Origin: an uncultured Microcoleaceae cyanobacterium
Lineage (GTDB): Bacteria; Cyanobacteriota; Cyanobacteriia; Cyanobacteriales; Microcoleaceae
DNA: 7,759 nucleotides
Direction of reading: 5' to 3'
NCBI GenBank assembly: GCA_938083405.1
Contig: CALKCV010000563.1
Span: forward strand, 1 to 7,759
Under the pieces are notes generated by a model. That model worked only from the letters and a program-made list of their open reading frames with translations, was not told the DNA's origin and searched no databases. The translations under genes were made by a program, and so were the position numbers. This document shows positions 1-4,988 of this stretch, piece by piece. Within the stretch, counting starts at the first letter, position 1. Each line of letters opens with the position of its first letter.

Positions 1-219
1 TTCCATTTCTGCTTCAGGAGCATTTTCCACCGGGTTAGGTTCCGAATTATTAACAGAAGGAATATTTTCTAAAACTGTCTCTTCCATCTCTGCTTCTGGA
101 ACATTTTCCACCGGGTTAGGTTCCGAATTATTAACAGAAGGAATATTTTCTAAAACTGTCTCTTCCATTTCTGCTTCTGTCCGTTCTTCCACCGGGTTAG
201 GTTCCGAATTATTAATAGC
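1..219 (-). repeat. 81-bp tandem repeat in the SLH protein tail
   Basis: Copies at 1-81 and 82-162 differ at only three of 81 positions. A third copy starting at 163 matches for about 55 bases and then diverges. The period is exactly 27 codons, so the frame is kept. Each unit encodes an acidic segment containing VNNSEPNPVEN and EAEMEETVLENIPS. A degenerate relic (NNSKSNPVENLQEE) lies further upstream in the protein, at about DNA 300-345. The array continues past the window edge, so the total copy number is unknown. Confidence 0.92.
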
Positions 220-1956
220 TGCCTCCTCCTCTCTCTGACCTCCTGTTTCTTCGTTATTAAGAGGAGCGTTGGAGGAAGTTCCCGAGATTCTCTTTTGTAA
301 CTCTTCTTGGAGATTTTCGACGGGGTTACTTTTCGAGTTATTAGAATTATTAAGAGGATCGTTTTCTGAGGTTGCCTCTGTTGTCTCTTCTTCCGTTTGA
401 GCTTGATTTTGTGGAGAAATTACCGTAGGAATTGGTGGGCTTGGCGGAGGGTTGATACCTTCATTTTTGCTATAACCGTTTGCCAGGAGAAACTGACGAA
501 CGCTAGCAAAATAGGTTTCGCGATCGCTTCCTTTGTAAAGCTTTTCTACCAACTTCCAAACAGTCTCCTCCCCTCCGACAAGGTATTTATTAGCAATGTA
601 AGAAGCCAAGATTCCTTGAATTTCCTCATTAGCAGCAATTCGTCGGTTTAACTCTTGCCAAAGTTCCGAAGCTTTAGTATTAACTTCTATAGGGAAATCT
701 TTAGTCACTTCCACCATTTTTCCCTGGCGGTATTGCCAGATACGCAATGGCAAAAAGGAATCTCTGGTATAACTAGCGAAAGCATTAGCAAATCTTCCAT
801 CAACTCCTTTAAATTCTGGAATGTCATCCTCATCCATATCTGTCAGGTCGTAATTAAAATCGCCCCAATAATGTTCTACTTTTTGATATCGAGTTTCCGT
901 CACTCCTAGAACCAGATCGAAAATAAAAGAATAAGAACCTTTAGCCATGCTGCTATTAGTAGCAGCAAAATCTATCAGCACCTCTAACTCTTTATCTCCA
1001 TCTAAATCCTGCAATTGTAAATCCAATAATTTACCCCTAACTTCTCCTGCTTGAAAAAGCATTTCTTCTAAAACTGTTTCACCATCGCGAACAATTTTTA
1101 AGCGGAAATTTACCCCCTCATCGGTATTATTATCCTTTTCGTAAGCCACTTCGGCAAATACGTTTCCCACTCGAACAGTTTCCACCGCGTTATAAGTAGG
1201 TGTTGGAGAATTTTCACTAGCAATCGGATAAATTTCGCCGCCAATTCGCGCAATATATTCTGAGGAAATATTGCTAATAATTACCTGGTTATTTCCCGCA
1301 GGATTAGCTAAAGCTTGACAGAGAAAACCTGCCACTTCTGCCCGAGTAGCTTTTCGAGTGGGGGCGAGGTTTCTGACTTGGGGATAATTAACCACAATTC
1401 CGCGTTCCGTAGCGGCAGCGATCGCCTCTAAAGCACCTTCAGGAATTTGGGCTGCATCGTCAAAAATGCCGCTCAAATTGTCTATTTCTAACTCTTTTGC
1501 CTGATAATTTAAACCCTTAACTAAAGAGATTAAAACCGACGCCCTATCGATCTCCAAAGTAGGATTAAAAGTTCTAGCAATGTAACCAGACATAAAACCA
1601 GTTCTATAAGCTTTTTGGATAGCATCTGCCGCCCAAAAATCTGTGGGAATATCGGCAAAAATTATCTCTTCTCGCACCGGTTCTGCGTTAGGAAAAGCGC
1701 GGGCGATGGTTGCTGCAAATTCCGCCCTAGTCATCGGCGAATTAGGGCGAAAAGTTTGGTCTTCTAAATAGCCGGAAATAATTTCTTTTTCTATTAACCC
1801 TTGGATGCAATCTCTCGCCCAATGTTCTTGAATATCTTCAAAGATAGTTTGCGCCCCAGCGGGTCTAATTTTCTGGTTAACTAATAATCCAGGAACGATG
1901 GTAGTATTGAGTGCCACCATCAAAGCAAATATGGGATGCCATTTTTTGGTTTTCAT
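1..1956 (-). CDS. Secreted SLH-domain envelope protein with acidic repeat tail (3' end outside window)
   Basis: The frame is open from the ATG at 1956 to the left edge (652 codons) without a stop. An SD-like GGGAGGAAA lies just upstream. Residues 1-35 look like a signal peptide (basic MKTKKWH start, hydrophobic core, AGA|Q cleavage site). Three SLH repeats follow at about 38-88, 99-150 and 163-217, with hallmarks such as FEDIQEHWA, MTRAEFAATIARAF and FADIPTDFWA. SLH modules bind peptidoglycan-linked polymer, so the protein is probably anchored in the periplasm or envelope. Residues about 225-400 are beta-rich with acidic calcium-loop-like stretches (DLDGDKE at 317-323, DMDEDD at 373-378), resembling FG-GAP/VCBS-type regions. 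Residues about 405-492 look helical. A proline-rich linker (PPPSPPIP, 503-510) leads into a Glu/Asn/Pro-rich tail of 27-residue repeats. No OprB porin barrel is seen, so this is not a typical cyanobacterial SLH porin. The specific function is unknown. Confidence 0.9.
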   Translation of the reverse strand, partial: MKTKKWHPIFALMVALNTTIVPGLLVNQKIRPAGAQTIFEDIQEHWARDCIQGLIEKEIISGYLEDQTFRPNSPMTRAEFAATIARAFPNAEPVREEIIFADIPTDFWAADAIQKAYRTGFMSGYIARTFNPTLEIDRASVLISLVKGLNYQAKELEIDNLSGIFDDAAQIPEGALEAIAAATERGIVVNYPQVRNLAPTRKATRAEVAGFLCQALANPAGNNQVIISNISSEYIARIGGEIYPIASENSPTPTYNAVETVRVGNVFAEVAYEKDNNTDEGVNFRLKIVRDGETVLEEMLFQAGEVRGKLLDLQLQDLDGDKELEVLIDFAATNSSMAKGSYSFIFDLVLGVTETRYQKVEHYWGDFNYDLTDMDEDDIPEFKGVDGRFANAFASYTRDSFLPLRIWQYRQGKMVEVTKDFPIEVNTKASELWQELNRRIAANEEIQGILASYIANKYLVGGEETVWKLVEKLYKGSDRETYFASVRQFLLANGYSKNEGINPPPSPPIPTVISPQNQAQTEEETTEATSENDPLNNSNNSKSNPVENLQEELQKRISGTSSNAPLNNEETGGQREEEAAINNSEPNPVEERTEAEMEETVLENIPSVNNSEPNPVENVPEAEMEETVLENIPSVNNSEPNPVENAPEAEME

Positions 1957-2007
1957 CGTCGCTTTTCCTCCCGTGTCAGGTTTTTTGGGTTTATCTCCAG
2001 GACGTTT

Positions 2008-2050
2008 GAGCCATTAAGGGCCGACAACCCCTAATTGTAGCTAATGGCTC
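2008..2050 (-). promoter_or_regulatory. Inverted repeat in the 5' leader of the SLH gene
   Basis: GAGCCATTA (2008-2016) and TAATGGCTC (2042-2050) are perfect 9-bp arms. An inner AGGG/CCCT pair (2017-2020 with 2029-2032) could extend the stem with a bulge on one side. In the SLH sense strand the hairpin ends 51 nt before the ATG and is followed by an A-rich stretch, not a T run, so it does not look like a factor-independent terminator. It may be a leader structure, an operator or a dispersed repeat. I could not match it to a riboswitch class. Confidence 0.45.
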
Positions 2051-2075
2051 CGAGTTTGGCTATGAGTTCGATTTA

Positions 2076-2120
2076 ATTTTGGATTGTAGATTATGGATTT
2101 TTGATTGGTCGATCCAAAAT
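2076..2120. repeat. AT-rich inverted repeat between the oxidase and SLH genes
   Basis: ATTTTGGAT (2076-2084) and ATCCAAAAT (2112-2120) are perfect 9-bp arms around a 27-nt spacer. The spacer holds further GGATTTTTGAT/GATC-type partial complements. The copy starts just after the oxidase stop codon. Similar TTTTGGATT-rich hairpins recur between genes in filamentous cyanobacteria (from memory, not checked). No T run follows on either strand, so any terminator role is doubtful. Confidence 0.5.
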
Positions 2121-2130
2121 CGAAAATACT

Positions 2131-3636
2131 CTAACTTTGAATTTCCAAAATACCCATCATTCCCAAATCTTCATGGTCTAAAATGTGACAGTGGTAAACA
2201 GTTTTGCCGACAAAATCGCGAAACGGAACTCGAATGCGTACCACCTCACCAGTTTTGACTAAAACCGTATCTTTCCAAGAGCGATCGCTCTTGGGGGTAA
2301 CAGGCAAGATGCCTGTTCTACTAATTACCTGAAAATGGTTGAGGTGTAAATGGAACGGATGGTCCATAACTCCATTATTGGTAAGTTCCCAATCTTCCAC
2401 GGAATTCAACTCGACCGAAGTATCCACTCGCCTATGGTCGAACATTTGGCGGTTAATCAAAAAAACCATACCCATGCCCGGTGCCATGCCGTGGTTGAAG
2501 ACAAAACGGCGCACCATTTTCGGTTCTGGTAACTCTTCTACTGGTAATAGCTTTTCGGGTAAAGGAAGAGGTGCAGGGAGGCGATCGCCATAACTCAAAG
2601 TCGCTAAAGTTTGACTGGAACTTCTACCCCTTCTACCGCCCATCATACCGCCGCCCATCATGCCGCCGCCCATCATGCCGCCGCGATCGTAAGGCAAATT
2701 CAACAAACGATATTGCCCGGGTTCCCTGTCGCCGCGCACTAACACGTCCGCCCGCTCTCCCGGAGTCAAAAGTATTTCCTGGAGTTCCAGGGGTTCGGCA
2801 ACAGCACCCCCATCGGTGGCGATAAGGTAAAAAGGATGCTCTTCTAAACTCAAACGATAGAAGCGAGAAGGAGAAGCATTTAACAGGCGCAAGCGCAATA
2901 ACCCGCCGGCAGGAACCGATAAACTCGGATTGACTCGACCGGTGACAGCAATCAAACTTCCCTCCCTGCCGGTCATTCGTTCCATGTGGTTTGGGGAGAT
3001 AATGCGGCGATCGCTCCCCAATTCAAAATCTTGTAAAACCAGAAACTCCTCTTTAGCCGATCGAATTTCTGGGATTTCGTCTAGCTCCCCGCGCACTACA
3101 AACAAACCTGCCAGACCGCCAAACACTTGTTCTGCCACCAAACCATGCAAATGAGGATGATACCAGAAAGTGCCCGCCGGATGATTTTTGGGAATAGAAA
3201 ACTCGTAAGTCCAGGTTTCCCCTGGAGGAACTTTAAGAAAAACATTGTCGGCAGTGCCAGTGGGAGGAATGTGGAGACCGTGGTAGTGGAGATTGGTCGG
3301 TTGCGAGAGATTATTGCTAAAGCGGATGCGGACGGTATCTCCAGGTCGGGCCTCTAATAGCGGGCCCGGGACTCGTCCGTTATAGTTGAGAAGATTGGTC
3401 TCTTGGCCAGCTAGGGATACCGGGCCATAATTTGCCCCCAGGGAAACGTCCAACAGGCCGTCTTTACTGGACCATGTCTGAGGTAACAGGCAAGATGCCC
3501 GTTCTACAAGAGCGTCTCTAGGTAACAGGCAAGATGCCCGTTCTACCCGGGCATTGGACTGGCCAGAGGCGCATCTGGTTAGAAAAATTGCACTGGCACT
3601 GGAAGCGCTTACAGTCAGAAATTGTCTGCGTTTCAT
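2131..3636 (-). CDS. Tat-exported multicopper oxidase (CueO/laccase-like)
   Basis: This 501-residue three-cupredoxin-domain oxidase belongs to a family that couples one-electron oxidation of a substrate (Cu(I), Mn, phenols or similar) to reduction of O2 to water. All four copper motifs are present: HYHG (117-120), HPH (160-162), HPFHLH (426-431) and HCHILDHEDLGM (482-493). The inferred type 1 ligands are H426, C483, H488 and M493; the other eight His of these motifs form the type 2/3 cluster. The N-terminus (KRRQFLT, then an Ala/Ser-rich hydrophobic stretch) fits a twin-arginine signal, as expected for a protein folded with copper before export. A Met/Gly-rich loop (321-334) and MAPGMGM (384-390) recall the methionine-rich insert of CueO and suggest Cu(I) oxidation, but the substrate cannot be read from sequence. 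The ATG has an AGGAG seven bases upstream. Three copies of a palindromic repeat lie inside the frame. The gene is divergent from the VKOR fusion. Confidence 0.93.
   Translation of the reverse strand: MKRRQFLTVSASSASAIFLTRCASGQSNARVERASCLLPRDALVERASCLLPQTWSSKDGLLDVSLGANYGPVSLAGQETNLLNYNGRVPGPLLEARPGDTVRIRFSNNLSQPTNLHYHGLHIPPTGTADNVFLKVPPGETWTYEFSIPKNHPAGTFWYHPHLHGLVAEQVFGGLAGLFVVRGELDEIPEIRSAKEEFLVLQDFELGSDRRIISPNHMERMTGREGSLIAVTGRVNPSLSVPAGGLLRLRLLNASPSRFYRLSLEEHPFYLIATDGGAVAEPLELQEILLTPGERADVLVRGDREPGQYRLLNLPYDRGGMMGGGMMGGGMMGGRRGRSSSQTLATLSYGDRLPAPLPLPEKLLPVEELPEPKMVRRFVFNHGMAPGMGMVFLINRQMFDHRRVDTSVELNSVEDWELTNNGVMDHPFHLHLNHFQVISRTGILPVTPKSDRSWKDTVLVKTGEVVRIRVPFRDFVGKTVYHCHILDHEDLGMMGILEIQS
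2296..2321 (-). repeat. Palindromic repeat copy A, inside the oxidase gene
   Basis: The core AACAGGCA (2299-2306), AGA, TGCCTGTT (2310-2317) is a perfect 8-bp stem with a 3-nt loop. It matches copies at 3482-3507 and 3521-3546 apart from one base. Here it is translated as RTGILPVT (about residues 440-447), in a loop between the HPFHLH motif and the conserved WKDT stretch. A HIP1 site (2281-2288) lies next to it. Confidence 0.85.
2636..2680 (-). repeat. 15-bp tandem repeat encoding the Met/Gly-rich loop
   Basis: There are three consecutive 15-bp units (2636-2650, 2651-2665, 2666-2680), the last two identical and the first differing by one base. Each encodes a GGMMG-type five-residue step, giving GGMMGGGMMGGGMMGG at oxidase residues about 319-334. 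The period keeps the frame, so copy number can change without breaking the gene. Confidence 0.9.
3482..3507 (-). repeat. Palindromic repeat copy B, inside the oxidase gene
   Basis: These 26 bases are identical to copy C (3521-3546) and differ from copy A by one base. The stem is AACAGGCA / TGCCCGTT with one A-C mismatch on the plus strand, which becomes a G-U wobble in the oxidase mRNA, so the hairpin is kept in RNA. It is translated as VERASCLLP (44-52), between the signal peptide and the first cupredoxin domain. Confidence 0.9.
3521..3546 (-). repeat. Palindromic repeat copy C, inside the oxidase gene
   Basis: This is identical over 26 bases to copy B and starts 39 bases (13 codons) away. 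It is translated in the same phase as VERASCLLP (31-39), straight after the signal peptide region. The spacer sequences around the two copies differ, so this is two inserted units or a decayed duplication rather than one long tandem unit. Confidence 0.9.
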
Positions 3637-3643
3637 CTATTTT

Positions 3644-3648
3644 CTCCT
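3644..3648 (-). promoter_or_regulatory. Ribosome binding site of the oxidase gene
   Basis: AGGAG on the minus strand, seven bases before the ATG at 3636, supports the chosen start and therefore the complete twin-arginine signal. Confidence 0.75.
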
Positions 3649-3662
3649 GAAAATAATAGTCA

Positions 3663-3701
3663 GTAGAAACAGGCACTTTTAGATAACTTGCCCGTTTCTA
3701 C
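3663..3701. repeat. Palindromic repeat copy D (long-arm form) in the oxidase 5' leader
   Basis: GTAGAAACAGGCA (3663-3675) faces TGCCCGTTTCTAC (3689-3701): 13-bp arms with one mismatch around a 13-nt loop. The arms contain the same ACAGGCA / TGCCCGTT core as copies A-C, and the mismatch falls at the same A-C position as in B and C (G-U in the minus-strand RNA). It lies 27 bases upstream of the oxidase ATG, so the hairpin would sit in the 5' leader if transcription starts further upstream. Confidence 0.75.
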
Positions 3702-3706
3702 CGACC

Positions 3707-3742
3707 ATTATTGACTCTCCAGTTAACTAGAGAGTCAATAAT
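3707..3742. promoter_or_regulatory. 36-bp near-perfect palindrome, candidate operator
   Basis: ATTATTGACTCTC (3707-3719) and GAGAGTCAATAAT (3730-3742) are perfect 13-bp arms. The centre contains the self-complementary AGTTAACT (3721-3728), leaving one mismatched pair (3720/3729) in 36 bases. It lies between two divergent genes, 71 bp upstream of the oxidase ATG and 140 bp upstream of the VKOR ATG. TTGACT, a -35-like hexamer, occurs on both strands within it. It could be a regulator site or another mobile palindrome. Confidence 0.6.
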
Positions 3743-3753
3743 AATGATGACAA

Positions 3754-3775
3754 GCAGTCTTTCCGCGGAAACTGC
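3754..3775. promoter_or_regulatory. Second palindrome in the divergent control region
   Basis: TTTCCGCGGAAA (3760-3771) is a perfect 12-bp palindrome. It is flanked by GCAG (3754-3757) and CTGC (3772-3775), which also pair if TC at 3758-3759 is bulged. A smaller stem AAAGCC/GGCTTT follows at 3790-3804. The role is unknown; it may be a protein binding site. Confidence 0.45.
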
Positions 3776-3808
3776 CGACCGCGAGACGAAAAGCCAGAGG
3801 CTTTGCTT

Positions 3809-3836
3809 TTGGTAGAAAATGATGTCGAGATAGAAT
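3809..3836 (+). promoter_or_regulatory. Possible promoter of the VKOR fusion gene
   Basis: TTGGTA (3809-3814) and TAGAAT (3831-3836) are 16 bp apart, with four and five of six matches to the sigma-70 type -35 and -10 boxes. This would give a leader of about 40 nt before the ATG at 3883. It rests on pattern only. Confidence 0.35.
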
Positions 3837-3871
3837 CGAAGAAACTGTTACTTTTTGTTAAGTGAAAAACT

Positions 3872-3877
3872 AGGAGG
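3872..3877 (+). promoter_or_regulatory. Ribosome binding site of the VKOR fusion gene
   Basis: AGGAGG lies five bases before the ATG at 3883, a full anti-SD match that fixes the start. Confidence 0.8.
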
Positions 3878-3882
3878 TTTTT

Positions 3883-4782
3883 ATGCGACGACGTTCGGAG
3901 CCTTGGATTAAGCGTAAATCTAGGTTTATCATTGCCAGTATCGCTGCCGTCGGTGCGGTTATTACCGCTTATCTTACTATAGTCAAGCTAACTGGGGGTC
4001 TCGCTGCCTGTCCGGTCACTGGTTGCGATAAAGTATTGGAAAGCCCCTACGCCTTAGTGTTTGGTTTGCCCCTGGCGCTGTTTGGTTTTTTAGCTTATTC
4101 TGGCATGGGGGCGATGGCGGTGGGGCCTTGGTTAATTAACCCCGAGTCCAATAAAGGATTGCGATCGCAAGCTGAGGATAAAACTTGGTTGTTGATGTTC
4201 GTCGGGGCGGCGGCAATGAGCATTTTTAGCGGCTATTTAATGTATTTAATGGTCGCTGTAATCAAATCTGTTTGCTTCTATTGTATTGGTTCGGCGATTT
4301 GTTCTTTAGCTTTATTTGGTTTAGTTTTAATCGGTCGAGAGTGGGAAGACATCGGACAATTGATTTTTATCGGCATTATTGTCGCGATGGTTACTTTAAT
4401 CAGTACCTTAGCTGTTTACTCGCCAATTAACAATCCTCGGGCAGAAGTAGATATTTATGGAGTAACAAATAATTCCGCTCCAGCTAATGTTGCTTTAGCC
4501 GAACATTTAACCCAACAAGACATTAAAATGTACGGTGCTTATTGGTGCGCTGCTTGTCGGACTCAGAAGCAATTATTCGGTAAAGAAGCCGTAGCAAAAC
4601 TGAGTTATATTGAATGCGACCCCAAGGGTAAAAATCCTCAACCTCAATTATGTCAAGCTGCGGGAATCCAAAGCTATCCCACCTGGTCCGTTGACGGTCA
4701 ATTTTACACCGGAGTGCAACGCTTAGAAAATTTATCGCAGTTATCCGGTTATAGCGGACCCCAAAATTTCGGCAATCCGTAG
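3883..4782 (+). CDS. VKOR-thioredoxin fusion, disulfide-forming membrane protein
   Basis: The 299-residue protein joins a vitamin K epoxide reductase (VKOR) membrane domain to a thioredoxin-like domain, the architecture of cyanobacterial VKOR and plant LTO1. The family passes electrons from substrate thiols through the thioredoxin domain and VKOR to a quinone, making disulfides in the periplasm or thylakoid lumen. Membrane segments are visible at about 15-36, 56-80, 102-126, 132-151 and 160-180. The key cysteines are all present: loop pair C43/C48, active-site CFYC (C131-C134, next to the quinone), thioredoxin WCAAC (C222/C225) and the extra pair C245/C257. The cis-proline motif is SYPTW (P266). 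LESPYALVFGLPLALFG after the loop cysteines is typical VKOR sequence. It is divergent from the oxidase and convergent with bicA. Length and motifs indicate an intact gene. Confidence 0.95.
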   Translation: MRRRSEPWIKRKSRFIIASIAAVGAVITAYLTIVKLTGGLAACPVTGCDKVLESPYALVFGLPLALFGFLAYSGMGAMAVGPWLINPESNKGLRSQAEDKTWLLMFVGAAAMSIFSGYLMYLMVAVIKSVCFYCIGSAICSLALFGLVLIGREWEDIGQLIFIGIIVAMVTLISTLAVYSPINNPRAEVDIYGVTNNSAPANVALAEHLTQQDIKMYGAYWCAACRTQKQLFGKEAVAKLSYIECDPKGKNPQPQLCQAAGIQSYPTWSVDGQFYTGVQRLENLSQLSGYSGPQNFGNP

Positions 4783-4795
4783 GTAGATTTTGGAG

Positions 4796-4811
4796 TAGCG
4801 CTAAAGCTCTA
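4796..4811. repeat. Short imperfect hairpin after the VKOR gene
   Basis: TAGCGCT (4796-4802) and AGCTCTA (4805-4811) pair with one mismatch around AA. It sits 11 bp before the larger palindrome at 4822-4848. The two together may form one composite dispersed repeat. No T run follows. Confidence 0.4.
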
Positions 4812-4821
4812 GCCACCTTTC

Positions 4822-4848
4822 GTAGTAATCGCGCTGCGCGATTACTAC
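4822..4848. repeat. 27-bp perfect palindrome, probable dispersed cyanobacterial repeat
   Basis: GTAGTAATCGCGC and GCGCGATTACTAC form perfect 13-bp arms around one T. Palindromes with this TAGTAATCGCG core recur in some filamentous cyanobacterial genomes (from memory, not checked). It lies 39 bp after the VKOR stop. It could protect or end that transcript, but no T tract follows. Confidence 0.65.
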
Positions 4849-4892
4849 AAACTAGATTTGGACAGTAAAACAGTATTTGCGACCCACTACGG

Positions 4893-4932
4893 AAAAAAAT
4901 GCCAGCATCTCAAGGTAACGAGATACTGGCAT
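4893..4932 (-). terminator. Rho-independent terminator of bicA
   Basis: On the minus strand an ATGCCAG/CTGGCAT stem (4899-4905 with 4926-4932), continued by ATCTC/GAGAT after one mismatch, is followed directly by seven T residues (plus-strand A run 4893-4899). It lies 57-96 bases past the bicA stop. Read on the plus strand the same stem is followed by TTAAAAAA, so it is a poor terminator for the VKOR gene. Confidence 0.75.
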
Positions 4933-4933
4933 T

Positions 4934-4963
4934 AAAAAATTGTCAAAGAAAAGGGATTGACAA
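4934..4963 (-). terminator. Possible first terminator of a tandem pair after bicA
   Basis: TTGTCAA/TTGACAA (4940-4946 with 4957-4963) is a 7-bp stem that on the minus strand is followed directly by six T residues (plus-strand A run 4934-4939). The stem is AT-rich and weak. It comes before the stronger terminator at 4893-4932. Confidence 0.45.
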
Positions 4964-4988
4964 AAGCCAACGCCTAATAATTGAATAA

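Noticed and set aside
1..219. CRISPR array
   Set aside because: The 81-bp units adjoin directly, without unique spacers, and stay in frame with the SLH protein.
397..909. Two plus-strand 84-residue ORFs
   Set aside because: They lie wholly antisense to the continuous SLH reading frame, have no SD or family resemblance, and are shadows of it.
1957..2007. Known riboswitch upstream of the SLH gene
   Set aside because: I looked for cyclic-di-GMP, cyclic-di-AMP, TPP and cobalamin consensus pieces and found none that fit.
2339..3357. Plus-strand ORFs of 60-84 residues opposite the oxidase
   Set aside because: They are antisense shadows; the minus frame carries complete copper motifs.
2296..3546. 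The palindromes as an IS element or transposase remnant
   Set aside because: Units are only 26-39 bp, with no transposase sequence, long terminal repeats or target-site duplications visible.
3482..3546. Frameshift or pseudogene in the oxidase caused by the inserts
   Set aside because: The frame is continuous across all copies, and every copper ligand motif is intact.
3571..3582. Lipoprotein lipobox at the oxidase N-terminus (FLTRC)
   Set aside because: Arg at -1 does not fit a lipobox; a Tat signal with other cleavage is more likely.
4523..4816. Minus-strand 97-residue ORF overlapping the VKOR 3' end
   Set aside because: It is antisense to the conserved thioredoxin domain, and its start lies in the short hairpin repeat just past the VKOR stop. 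No sign of an independent gene.
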